Positions 54,805 through 63,039 of a DNA stretch of 64,000 nt are shown piece after piece. Numbering within the stretch: the stretch's first letter is position 1; every line of letters begins with the position of its first letter. Both the position numbers and the translations under genes were made by a program. The DNA comes from an uncultured Roseibium sp. (lineage in GTDB: Bacteria > Pseudomonadota > Alphaproteobacteria > Rhizobiales > Stappiaceae), in contig NZ_OY780957.1 of assembly GCF_963675985.1 (NCBI RefSeq), positions 310,001-374,000 of the forward strand, written 5' to 3'. The notes under the pieces were generated by a model, which made no database searches, was not told the DNA's origin, and worked only from the letters and a program-made list of their open reading frames with translations.

Positions 54805-55944
54805 ATGGACAACACCAAACGTTACGAACGCCTCCGCGAACGCTATCTGAACGGTGACCTGGACCGTCGCAAGTTTTTGGGGCTCATTGGCGCTGCGGGC
54901 CTTGCCTACGGCGTTCACACCCCCTTCGCCCGCCAGGCGCTGGCGGCAACCGAGCAGGTCCGTTTCGACGGCTGGGGCGGCGTCGTCTCGGAAGCCTTCC
55001 GCAAGTACGCCTTCGATCCCTACACCAAGAAAACCGGCATCAACGTCGTCGACGGCACCTTCGGCGGCGGGGACGAATATCTCTCCCGCGTCAAGGCAAG
55101 CCAGCCGGGCGAATACAACATCGCCCACCTCTCCGGCGTCTTCGACTATGCGCGCTATCACAATCTCGGCCTGTCTTCGAAACTCAACGAAGACAACATT
55201 CCGAACCTGAAATTCGTCATTCCGAAGCTGATCGAGGTGTTCCGCGAAGTGACCGACGGGTCGCTGTCCTGCGTTCCTTATGACTACGGCACGACGGGTC
55301 TTGCCTATAACCGCAAGTACATCTCCGACGACCAGATGAAGGAAAAAGGTGCCAGAATCCTGCTCGACGAAAAGTATAAGGGCAAGATCGCCGGCTGGAG
55401 CGACTGGCGCACCCGCATCTGGTACGCCTCCCTGCAGACCGGCCAGGATCCGAATGGCGCGACCGACATGGATGCGATCTGGGATGCCATCCGCACCCAC
55501 CGGGACCTCTCCCTGAAATACTGGACCTCCGGCGCGGAACTGATGAGCCTTCTGGCGGAAGAGGAAATCTACGTCACCGAAGGCTGGTCCGGCCGCATCT
55601 ACGCGCTGCAGGAACAGGGCCACGACATCGGCTACATGGACCCGCCCAACGGCTTTGGCTGGCAGGAGTGCCTGTTCGTCATCAAGGGCTCCCCGATGGA
55701 AGCCTGCGAGGAACTGCTGAACTTCATGCTGGCGCCGGAAACCTCCATCGCCGTGGCCGAAGGCCAGAACTATCCGCCCGCGCTCGACCCGACCAAGGTC
55801 GATCTCGGCAAGAAGATCCCGACCCTGCCCGCTTTCGATCCGAAAGGCACCCTGGACGGACTCACCTTCGCCAAGCCGGATTACTGGAACGGACACGAGC
55901 AGGAATGGTCGAAGATGTTCGGCCGGATCCAGAAGGGCTACTAA
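54805..55944 (+). CDS. Tat-exported ABC transporter binding protein
   Basis: A 379-residue extracellular binding protein of the spermidine/putrescine family. The leader has a twin-arginine motif (LDRRKFLGLIGAAGLA, residues about 18-33) followed by a hydrophobic stretch and ARQALAA, so it is probably exported folded by Tat. The mature protein begins about TEQVRFDGWGGVV. Ligand unknown; the downstream enzymes suggest a diamine or amino acid with a terminal amine. Followed by a strong hairpin. Confidence 0.9.
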   Translation: MDNTKRYERLRERYLNGDLDRRKFLGLIGAAGLAYGVHTPFARQALAATEQVRFDGWGGVVSEAFRKYAFDPYTKKTGINVVDGTFGGGDEYLSRVKASQPGEYNIAHLSGVFDYARYHNLGLSSKLNEDNIPNLKFVIPKLIEVFREVTDGSLSCVPYDYGTTGLAYNRKYISDDQMKEKGARILLDEKYKGKIAGWSDWRTRIWYASLQTGQDPNGATDMDAIWDAIRTHRDLSLKYWTSGAELMSLLAEEEIYVTEGWSGRIYALQEQGHDIGYMDPPNGFGWQECLFVIKGSPMEACEELLNFMLAPETSIAVAEGQNYPPALDPTKVDLGKKIPTLPAFDPKGTLDGLTFAKPDYWNGHEQEWSKMFGRIQKGY

Positions 55945-55968
55945 GGCCCCGACGATTGCCCGAAACTA

Positions 55969-56005
55969 GGTCTCCCGTTTACCCGCCAAAAGCGGGAGAC
56001 CATTT
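55969..56005 (+). terminator. Intra-operon stem-loop/partial terminator after the binding-protein gene
   Basis: GGTCTCCCGTTT pairs with AAAGCGGGAGACC (12 bp, one G-T wobble) around a nine-base loop and is followed by ATTTT. It may attenuate transcription into the ATPase and catabolic genes or stabilise the binding-protein mRNA. Confidence 0.6.
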
Positions 56006-56028
56006 TCCCCACAATGCGGAGAACGCTT

Positions 56029-57114
56029 GTGAGTGCTGTATCCCTGACCAATATCGTGAAACGCTTCGGCAAGGTGACTGCGGTTCACCGGATGTCCATG
56101 GACATCGCCGACGGCAGTTTCGTCACCCTGCTCGGGCCCTCCGGCTGCGGCAAGACCACCACCTTGCGCATGATTGCCGGCCTGCTCGATCCGACCGAGG
56201 GCGACATCACCATCAAGGGCAACCGGATCAACGACGTTCCGATCCACAAGCGCAATCTCGGCCTGGTGTTTCAGAACTACGCCCTGTTTCCGCACAAGAC
56301 CGTCGCCGAAAACGTCGCCTTCGGCCTCAAATACCGCTCTGTCTCCAAGGCTGACGCGCAGAAGAAGGTGCGTGACGCCCTGGAGCTGGTGCAGCTGCCC
56401 CACGTGGGCGACCGCTACCCGAAAGAACTGTCCGGCGGCCAGCAGCAGCGCATCGCCTTGGCCCGGGCGATCGTGATCGAGCCGGACGTGCTCCTGCTCG
56501 ACGAACCGCTGTCGGCGCTCGATGCCAATCTGCGCGAGGACATGCGCGTGGAGCTGAAGCGCATCCAACACCAAATCGGCGTGACCACTGTCTTCGTCAC
56601 CCACGACCAGTCCGAGGCGCTCGCCATGTCCGACAGGCTGGTCGTCATGTCCAACGGCGTCGTCGAACAGGTCGGCACGCCGGAAGAGGTCTACAACACC
56701 CCTGCAAGCGAATTCGTGGCCGGTTTCCTCGGCACATCGAACATCCTAAAAGGACGCTGCACCAGTCTCGACGCCTCGACGGTGGCCCTGGACACCCCCG
56801 GGATCGGACCAATCCAGGTTCCCCGTGACCGCGCACCGCATATTTCCGCCGTTGGTCCGGCAAAACTTGTGCTCAGGGCCGAAAAACTGATCGTCGCCCC
56901 TTCCAATGCACCCAAGGATGATCGCATAAATCTGGCCGGCATCGTGGAGGCCGTCGATTACCAGGGACAGGCCGCGCGCTATTTCCTGCGCATCGGCGAC
57001 CATCGGCTCCAGGCCATCAACATGATCGACGACCACCCCTTTAATGAGGGGGAAACCGTCAGCCTTCGCTTCAGGCCACGCGACTGCGCGGCACTTCCCG
57101 AGAACACGAAATGA
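56029..57114 (+). CDS. ABC transporter ATP-binding protein (polyamine type)
   Basis: A 361-residue ATPase with intact Walker A GPSGCGKTT, signature LSGGQQQR, Walker B LLLDEPLSALD and H-loop FVTHDQSEA, then a TOBE domain. The GTG at 56029 is preferred because GGAG lies 8 bases upstream; an ATG at 56014 would add five residues but has a poor ribosome site. It belongs with the two permeases and the Tat-dependent binding protein. The stop overlaps the aminotransferase by ATGA. Confidence 0.9.
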   Translation: MSAVSLTNIVKRFGKVTAVHRMSMDIADGSFVTLLGPSGCGKTTTLRMIAGLLDPTEGDITIKGNRINDVPIHKRNLGLVFQNYALFPHKTVAENVAFGLKYRSVSKADAQKKVRDALELVQLPHVGDRYPKELSGGQQQRIALARAIVIEPDVLLLDEPLSALDANLREDMRVELKRIQHQIGVTTVFVTHDQSEALAMSDRLVVMSNGVVEQVGTPEEVYNTPASEFVAGFLGTSNILKGRCTSLDASTVALDTPGIGPIQVPRDRAPHISAVGPAKLVLRAEKLIVAPSNAPKDDRINLAGIVEAVDYQGQAARYFLRIGDHRLQAINMIDDHPFNEGETVSLRFRPRDCAALPENTK

Positions 57115-58466
57115 GCAAAACCGGTAAATCCCACCTCTTCTACCAGAGTCGCCTGCGGCGGCCGACGCTGGACCAGGCCCGCGGCGTCTACATGTGGGAC
57201 GTGGACGGCAAGCGCTATCTCGACGGTTCGTCCGGCGCAATGGTCTGCAACATCGGCCACTCCAATCCGAACGTGCTGGAAGCCATGCGCCGCCAGATGG
57301 AAAAGTCCACCTTCGGCTACCGTCTGCATTTCGAGACCGAACCGGCGGAAAAACTGGCCGAAAAGACAGCCTCCCTCGCTCCTGAAGGCATGGAGAAGGT
57401 ATTCTTCGTTTCCGGCGGCTCCGAAGCGGTGGAAAGTGCGATCAAGCTCGCCCGGCAGAACGCGATCGCGACCGGTGAGAGCCAGCGTTACAAGGTGATC
57501 TCCCGCTATCCCAGCTATCACGGCTGCACCCTGGGCGCGCTTGCCCTCACCGGTTATGCGCCGCTGGCCGCGCCCTTCGATCCGATGATGCAGCCGATGC
57601 CGAAGATCGCCGCACCCCGCGCCTATCTCGACCGGCTGGACCCGGACGACGAGGCGACCGGCCGCCACTATGCCGACATGCTGGAGGAACGCATTCTGGC
57701 AGAAGGTCCGGAGACGGTACTCGCCTTCATCGTCGAGCCGGTGGGTGGCGCCTCGACCGGCGCGCTGGTGCCGCCGGCCGGCTACATGAAACGCATCCGC
57801 GAGATCTGCACGCAATACGGCGTGATCCTCATCCATGACGAGGTCATGTCCGGCGGTGGCCGCACCGGCAAGTTCTTTGCCGCCGATCATTGGGACGTCG
57901 CCCCCGATATTCTGGTGATCTCCAAAGGATTTGCCGCCGGCTACGCCCCGCTCGGTGCCATGGTGGCAAGCGACCGCATCGTGGAAACCGTGCTCAACGA
58001 CGGCGGCTTCCTGCACGGCTTCACCTATGCCGGCAATCCGCTTGCCTGCGCCGCCGGCTTCGCCGTTCTGGAGGAAATCGAGCGCGAAGGCATGGTGGAC
58101 AATGCCGCCCGGATCGGAGATGAACTCAAAGCCGGCCTGGAAGGCCTGATGGCGAAATATCCCGTCATCGGCGACGTCCGCGGCAAGGGCCTGCTGCTCG
58201 CCTTCGAGCTGGTCAGCGATCCGGAAACCCTGAAGCCGTTGCCACGTGAATTGAACGCCTATAACACTCTGGTGGACATCGCCTACGACAAGGGGCTGAT
58301 CATCTATTCGCGCCGCACACGAGGTGGCTACGAAGGCGACCACTTCCTTGTCTGCCCTCCCATGATCTCAACCAGCGCCCATGTGGGAGAGATCATCGAA
58401 ACCCTCGACGCGTCGCTCGCCGAATTCCTCGAGACGGTTGTCGACCGCCGGCTGCAGGCCGGCTGA
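57111..58466 (+). CDS. Class III PLP aminotransferase (candidate N6-acetyl-beta-lysine transaminase)
   Basis: A 451-residue omega/beta-amino acid-type aminotransferase. The PLP lysine is K272 in VISKGFAAGYAPLG, with D243 in LIHDEVMSGGGRTG and the cofactor-binding SGGSEAVESA at about 101-110. Translationally coupled to the transporter ATPase and followed by a beta-keto acid cleavage enzyme, it probably makes a beta-keto acid from a beta-amino acid. N6-acetyl-beta-lysine to 3-keto-6-acetamidohexanoate would fit the neighbours; the family alone does not prove this. Confidence 0.88.
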   Translation: MSKTGKSHLFYQSRLRRPTLDQARGVYMWDVDGKRYLDGSSGAMVCNIGHSNPNVLEAMRRQMEKSTFGYRLHFETEPAEKLAEKTASLAPEGMEKVFFVSGGSEAVESAIKLARQNAIATGESQRYKVISRYPSYHGCTLGALALTGYAPLAAPFDPMMQPMPKIAAPRAYLDRLDPDDEATGRHYADMLEERILAEGPETVLAFIVEPVGGASTGALVPPAGYMKRIREICTQYGVILIHDEVMSGGGRTGKFFAADHWDVAPDILVISKGFAAGYAPLGAMVASDRIVETVLNDGGFLHGFTYAGNPLACAAGFAVLEEIEREGMVDNAARIGDELKAGLEGLMAKYPVIGDVRGKGLLLAFELVSDPETLKPLPRELNAYNTLVDIAYDKGLIIYSRRTRGGYEGDHFLVCPPMISTSAHVGEIIETLDASLAEFLETVVDRRLQAG

Positions 58467-58478
58467 CCGGAATAGAAA

Positions 58479-59408
58479 ATGACCAACAAGATCCTCATCA
58501 CCTGTGCCATCACGGGCTCCATCCACACGCCCACCATGTCGCCCTACCTGCCGGTGACCGGACCGGAAATCGCCGGCCAGGCAATGGGCGCGGCGGAAGC
58601 GGGTGCCGCGATCCTGCACCTCCATGCCCGCGATCCGGAGACCGGCAGGCCTTCGGCGAAACCCGAACATTTCATGGCCTTCCTGCCGGTGATCAAGCAG
58701 GGCTCCGACGCGGTGCTGAACATCAGCACCGGCGGCAGCGCGGTCATGACCCTCGACGAACGCCTCGCAGCCCCCACGCAGGCGGAACCGGAAATGTGTT
58801 CCCTGAACATGGGCTCGATGAATTTCGCGCTCTATCCACTGGCCACCCGCTATGACGACTGGAAATACGACTGGGAAAAGCCGTTCCTGGAAGGTTCCGA
58901 CGATCTGGTCTTCAAGAACACCCCGCGCGACATCGCGACGATCCTGAGCCGGCTCGGCCAGGACCGCGGCGCCCGGTTCGAGTTCGAATGCTATGACGTC
59001 AGCCACCTTTACATGCTGCGCCATTTCGCCGACCGGGGCCTGATCAAGGCGCCGTTCTTCATCCAGTTCGTCTTCGGCGTGCTCGGCGGCATCGGTGCGG
59101 ATCCGGAAAACCTGCAGCACATGAAGCGGATCGCCGACAAGCTGTTCGGCGACGATTACATGTTTTCCGTGCTGGCCGCGGGCCGGCAGCAGATCCCCTT
59201 CGCGACCATGGCCGCCGCCATGGGCGGACATGTGCGTGTCGGTCTGGAAGACAGCGTCTTTATCGGCAAGGGTGAACTGGCTCGGTCCAATGCGGAACAG
59301 GTGACCAGGATCCGGGAAATCGTGGAACGTCTCGGACGCGAGGTCGCGACCCCGACCGACGCACGCGAGCTGCTCGGTCTGAAAGGCGCCGACAGGACGG
59401 CTTTTTAA
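58479..59408 (+). CDS. Beta-keto acid cleavage enzyme (BKACE, formerly DUF849)
   Basis: A 309-residue BKACE/Kce-family Zn enzyme. It condenses a beta-keto acid with acetyl-CoA, giving acetoacetate and a shortened acyl-CoA. The Zn ligands H47 and H49 lie in ILHLHARDPETGRPS; the N-terminal ITCAITGSIHTPTMSP and C-terminal GLEDSVFIGKGELA blocks are diagnostic. Lying directly after the aminotransferase it should use that enzyme's product. If the keto acid is 3-keto-6-acetamidohexanoate the products would be acetoacetate and 4-acetamidobutyryl-CoA. Confidence 0.9.
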   Translation: MTNKILITCAITGSIHTPTMSPYLPVTGPEIAGQAMGAAEAGAAILHLHARDPETGRPSAKPEHFMAFLPVIKQGSDAVLNISTGGSAVMTLDERLAAPTQAEPEMCSLNMGSMNFALYPLATRYDDWKYDWEKPFLEGSDDLVFKNTPRDIATILSRLGQDRGARFEFECYDVSHLYMLRHFADRGLIKAPFFIQFVFGVLGGIGADPENLQHMKRIADKLFGDDYMFSVLAAGRQQIPFATMAAAMGGHVRVGLEDSVFIGKGELARSNAEQVTRIREIVERLGREVATPTDARELLGLKGADRTAF

Positions 59409-59411
59409 GGC

Positions 59412-59900
59412 ATGGACAAAATTTCAATCCGGCGCGCCGAAAAGGCGGACGCGGAAAAACTGAACGCCGCACTGATGCGTCTGTCGGAAGATATCGGCGA
59501 CGATCATGGCGCGTCTGCGGAGGATCTTATCCGGCACGGCTTCGGCCCGGCGCCCGCGTTTCACGCACTGCTGGCGGAACGGGAGACCGGCGGAGAGGCC
59601 CTTGGCGTGATCGTCTATTCGCCGGTCTTCTCCACGGTCCGGGCTTCCGCAGGCCTGTATGTCTCCGATCTCTGGGTCGCTGGCGAGACCCGCGGCAGCG
59701 GCCTGGGCAAACGGCTGCTGTCAACAGCCCTTGCAGCAGCACCGAAGGATTGGACCGTCGGCTTTCTGAAGCTCGCCGTCTATGAAGACAACCCGTCCGC
59801 ACGCGCCTTTTACGACCGGCTCGGTTTCTCCCACGATCCGAACGAGACCTATCTCACGCTCGCCGGGTCCGCATTGAAAGCCTTGAAGGAAACACCATGA
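59412..59900 (+). CDS. GNAT N-acetyltransferase, SSAT/diamine acetyltransferase-like
   Basis: A 162-residue GNAT enzyme. Acetyl-CoA loop R94-G-S-G-L-G-K; C-terminal NPSARAFYDRLGF with the usual Tyr. The region ASAEDLIRHGFGPAPAFHALLAE resembles spermidine/spermine and thialysine acetyltransferases (SSAT type), which acetylate a terminal primary amine. It is three bases after the BKACE gene and overlaps the deacetylase gene by ATGA. An acetylase and a deacetylase in the same operon suggests a temporary protecting group on an amine. Confidence 0.85.
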   Translation: MDKISIRRAEKADAEKLNAALMRLSEDIGDDHGASAEDLIRHGFGPAPAFHALLAERETGGEALGVIVYSPVFSTVRASAGLYVSDLWVAGETRGSGLGKRLLSTALAAAPKDWTVGFLKLAVYEDNPSARAFYDRLGFSHDPNETYLTLAGSALKALKETP

Positions 59901-60919
59901 AAGCCATTTTCGACGAGCGGCAATGGGTCCACGATCCCAAGCATTTCATGGCCAACGGCACGCTCTACCCCAACCCGGAACAGCCGCGCCGTATCGAGGT
60001 CCTGCAGGACGGTGCAGGAAAGGCCGGCTGCTCCTTCCAGGCCCCCGAGGATCATGGCCTGGGCCCGATCGCTGCCCTTCACTCCGCCGAGTATCTCGTC
60101 TTCCTGGAGACGATCCACACCCGCTGGAGCCGGATCGAGGGCGCATCCGACGAAGTCATTCCCAATGTCCATCCCGACCGGCGCACGGCAAGCTATCCCC
60201 GCTCCGCCGTCGGTCAGGCCGGCTTCCACCAGGCCGACACCTCCTGCCCGATTGCAGCCGGCACCTGGCAGGCCGCTTACTGGTCGGCACAGAGCGCCCT
60301 GTCGGGCGCCGATCTCGTCCATGGCGGCGAGCAGGCGGTCTATGTGCTCAGCCGCCCGCCTGGCCATCATGCCTTCGGCGATCTCGCCGGCGGCTTCTGT
60401 TTCCTGAACAACTCCGGCATCGCGGCCGAACACCTGCGCAAGCTCGGCCACCGGCCCGCGATCCTCGACGTGGACGTTCACCACGGCAACGGCACGCAGG
60501 GCATCTTCTACGAGCGCGACGACGTTCTCACCGTCTCGATCCATGCCGATCCGATCCGCTTCTATCCGTTCTACTGGGGCCATGCCCACGAGCGCGGTGA
60601 GGGAGCCGGCCTCGGCTACAATCTCAACCTGCCCCTACCGCGCGGAACCGGCGACGACGACTATCTGAAGACCCTCGACACGGCCTTTTCCCATATCCGT
60701 GCCTTCGGTGCCGATGTGGTCGTCGTGGCCCTTGGCCTGGATGCCTCCGAACACGATCCGTTCAAGGGGTTGGCGGTCACCATTCCCGGCTTCGCCCGGA
60801 TCGGCGCGGCCATCGCAAAACTCGCTCTGCCGGTTCTCTTTGTCCAGGAAGGCGGCTATCTGTCGGATGAACTCGGGCACAATCTCACCAGCGTTTTGAA
60901 CGGATATAAAAGCGCATGA
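59897..60919 (+). CDS. Acetylpolyamine amidohydrolase/histone deacetylase-family deacetylase
   Basis: A 340-residue Zn deacetylase closely resembling Mycoplana acetylpolyamine amidohydrolase. Catalytic His pair H157-H158 (RPPGHH), Zn ligands D193 and H195 (DVDVHHGNG) and D282 (LGLDASEHDP), and transition-state Tyr321 (QEGGY) are all present. It removes acetyl groups from acetylated terminal amines. In this operon it may act on acetylated diamines or on 4-acetamidobutyryl-CoA/4-acetamidobutyrate. Coupled to the acetyltransferase upstream and the flavoprotein downstream. Confidence 0.92.
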   Translation: MKAIFDERQWVHDPKHFMANGTLYPNPEQPRRIEVLQDGAGKAGCSFQAPEDHGLGPIAALHSAEYLVFLETIHTRWSRIEGASDEVIPNVHPDRRTASYPRSAVGQAGFHQADTSCPIAAGTWQAAYWSAQSALSGADLVHGGEQAVYVLSRPPGHHAFGDLAGGFCFLNNSGIAAEHLRKLGHRPAILDVDVHHGNGTQGIFYERDDVLTVSIHADPIRFYPFYWGHAHERGEGAGLGYNLNLPLPRGTGDDDYLKTLDTAFSHIRAFGADVVVVALGLDASEHDPFKGLAVTIPGFARIGAAIAKLALPVLFVQEGGYLSDELGHNLTSVLNGYKSA

Positions 60920-62016
60920 GCGAAAAGGCAGATTTCATCATCATCGGCGGCGGCATTGCCGGCATGGGCGCGGCCGCCCGGCTGGCACCCCATGCCTCGG
61001 TGATCCTCCTGGAAATGGAGGACGCCCCGGGCCGGCATTCCACCGGCCGCTCGGCGGCGATCTTCATCCGCAACTACGGCAACCGGACGCTACGCGCCCT
61101 GAACGCTGCCTCTGAGCCGGTCCTGAAGGAGCCGGAAGGCATTTCGGAGGACAGCCTGCTAACCCCGCGCGGCGAACTTCTGATCGCCACCGAAGACGAG
61201 CTGGCAAGCTTCGACAGCTACCTGGATGGCGCGGAGGGCATGGAGCGCATTTCGGCAGAAGACGCCGTTTCCCTCTTCCCCCTGCTGCGCCCCGAACCGA
61301 TCGCGGCGGCCGCCATCGAACGGGATGCGCAGGACATCGATGTCGACCGGCTGCTGCAGGGCTTCGCCCGCATCGCCCGGCATAACGGCGCGAAGATCGT
61401 CACCGATGCACCGGTCTCCGCCCTGACACGGACCGGAACCACCTGGACGGCCGAAACGCCGGTTGGAACTTTTGAAGCTCCCGTCGTGATCAACGCCGCC
61501 GGCGCCTGGGCCGATGTTGTCTCCGGTCTCGCCGGTGTGCCGAAAGTCGGCCTTGTCCCCATGCGCCGCTCCGCCGCGATCCTGCCCGTGCCGGACGGCT
61601 TGGACGTCACCCGCTGGCCACTGGTCGCGAGCGCGTCAGAGAGCTGGTACGCCAAACCGGATGCCGGAAAGCTGATGGTCTCGCCTGCCGACGAGGATCC
61701 GGTCGAACCGCACGATGCCTGGCCGGACGACATGGTGCTGGCGGAAGGCCTCTACCGTTTCGAACAGGCCGTCACCATGCCGGTGACCCGAGTGGAACGA
61801 AGCTGGGCGGGCCTGCGCAGTTTCGTCGCTGACCGGACGCCGGTCGTCGGCTTTGCACCGGAAACTGAAGGTTTCTTCTGGCTGGCCGGACAAGGCGGCT
61901 ACGGCGTACAGACCGCACCGGCCCTGTCGCAACTGACCGCGGACCTGTGCCTCGGCCGCACTCCGCCTCTTGACGAAGACGTCATCAAGGCCCTTGATCC
62001 CGGTCGATTTGCCTGA
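60916..62016 (+). CDS. FAD-dependent D-amino acid dehydrogenase-like protein (DauA/DAO family)
   Basis: A 366-residue DAO-family flavoprotein. GGGIAG at 11-16 binds FAD; HSTGRSAAIFIRNYGNRTLRAL resembles D-arginine dehydrogenase (DauA), and GQGGYGVQTAPALSQL is the C-terminal FAD motif. It would oxidise an amino or imino acid to an imine. It overlaps the deacetylase gene by ATGA and is followed by RidA, an imine deaminase. Its exact place in the pathway is unclear. Confidence 0.88.
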   Translation: MSEKADFIIIGGGIAGMGAAARLAPHASVILLEMEDAPGRHSTGRSAAIFIRNYGNRTLRALNAASEPVLKEPEGISEDSLLTPRGELLIATEDELASFDSYLDGAEGMERISAEDAVSLFPLLRPEPIAAAAIERDAQDIDVDRLLQGFARIARHNGAKIVTDAPVSALTRTGTTWTAETPVGTFEAPVVINAAGAWADVVSGLAGVPKVGLVPMRRSAAILPVPDGLDVTRWPLVASASESWYAKPDAGKLMVSPADEDPVEPHDAWPDDMVLAEGLYRFEQAVTMPVTRVERSWAGLRSFVADRTPVVGFAPETEGFFWLAGQGGYGVQTAPALSQLTADLCLGRTPPLDEDVIKALDPGRFA

Positions 62017-62053
62017 TTCTTTCCCCGCACTTTCTGACAACAAGGAACACATC

Positions 62054-62401
62054 ATGTCCGACATCACCCGCCTCGATTCCGGCCCACGCATGAGCCAGGC
62101 CGTCGTTCACGGCAATACGGTCTACCTCGCCGGCCAGGTCGGCGCACCGGGCGAAAGCGTGACCACCCAGACCCAGGCCATCCTCAAAGGCATCGAGGAC
62201 CTCCTGGCGCGCTGCGGCAGCGACAAGTCCAAGATCCTGCAGGCAACGATCTGGCTCGATTCCATGGCCGATTTCGCCGAAATGAACGCGGTATGGGACG
62301 CCTGGGTCGACCCGGCCAACCCGCCGACCCGCGCCTGCGGCGAATCCAAACTGGCAACACCGGACTACAAGGTCGAAATCATCATCGTCGCCGCGAAGTA
62401 A
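62054..62401 (+). CDS. RidA-family reactive imine deaminase
   Basis: A 115-residue RidA/YjgF-family protein that hydrolyses imine or enamine intermediates. The family block AGQVGAPGESVTTQTQAIL and the Arg of PTRACGE near the C-terminus (substrate carboxylate binding) are present. The start at 62054 (MSDITRL) follows AAGGA. Located after a DAO flavoprotein, it probably clears the imine that enzyme produces. It is the last gene before a strong terminator. Confidence 0.92.
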   Translation: MSDITRLDSGPRMSQAVVHGNTVYLAGQVGAPGESVTTQTQAILKGIEDLLARCGSDKSKILQATIWLDSMADFAEMNAVWDAWVDPANPPTRACGESKLATPDYKVEIIIVAAK

Positions 62402-62425
62402 GCTTCGGCGAAACAAGTGTTAGCG

Positions 62426-62460
62426 AGACCGGGTGGCTTTCGGGTCACCCGGTCTTTTTG
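62426..62460 (+). terminator. Rho-independent terminator after ridA
   Basis: GACCGGGTG pairs perfectly with CACCCGGTC around a 10-base loop and is followed by TTTTT. It lies 25 bases after the ridA stop and ends the ten-gene transporter/catabolic operon. Confidence 0.88.
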
Positions 62461-62529
62461 TTGGCAGCCATACCCTTTCTCCCATCGCCCCTTTCAGCGC
62501 AATGCAATTGCCTACTGCAAAACCCGACT

Positions 62530-62730
62530 CCCTCTCCCATGGAGCTACGACATTCACGCATTTCCACACCAGCCGCACCGGGTGGAGTGGGATGTGAACC
62601 ATCCCGGCTTTCCGGACGTGTGGAGAGGTGGATTGGTTCACCCGGACTTCGCCGTGTGATGACGCAGTGTGTGTGGGTAAGCCTTGCCATTCCCCCGTGT
62701 CATTGCACGGCGAAGTCCGGGCAATCCACT
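62530..62730. repeat. Cluster of palindromic and degenerate intergenic repeats
   Basis: The 638-base gap between ridA and the last gene holds no recognisable gene. CCCTCTCCCATGGAG at 62530-62544 looks like a decayed copy of the palindrome at 17660. A hairpin GGGATG-TGAAC-CATCCC lies at 62589-62605. A long inverted repeat has 16-base perfect arms, CCCGGACTTCGCCGTG at 62641-62656 and its complement at 62706-62721, extended by GTGGATTG (62628-62635) and CAATCCAC (62722-62729). These are non-coding mobile-type palindromes or their remains. Confidence 0.6.
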
Positions 62731-63039
62731 CGCATCGGCCAAAAAGCAGGGAGGGCGAAAGTGTGTGAAGCTGGCAGCCCACGGGTAGAGCGGGACACAG
62801 GCGACAGAGCCGGTACAGTTATTCCAACCGGCAGTGTTTTTTCCGCTTGCGCACCGACCGGCGCTTTGTTCCTATAGTCCTGTTTTATCGCACCGCTTTT
62901 TCGATCAGGGGTTGCTCTGCGAATTTCAACATTGTCAAATAGCTGGCCTTTTTCGCCGCCTAATGGTCCAATCTGAATAGAAACTGCTCCAAGTTATCCG
63001 GACTTGGCGGGTGATGACCTTTCGACCGTACAGGTCGTC
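62731..63039. other. Intergenic region upstream of the secreted protein gene
   Basis: No gene, RNA or repeat is recognisable. The composition becomes more AT-rich after 62830, with TTCCTATAGTCC near 62869 as a possible promoter -10 element, but no matching -35 at a proper distance. Confidence 0.3.

Noticed and set aside
53095..62401. Ectoine degradation operon
   Set aside because: Ectoine hydrolase (DoeA) and the M20-type DoeB deacetylase are absent; the deacetylase here is of the histone-deacetylase/APAH fold, and BKACE is not part of that pathway.
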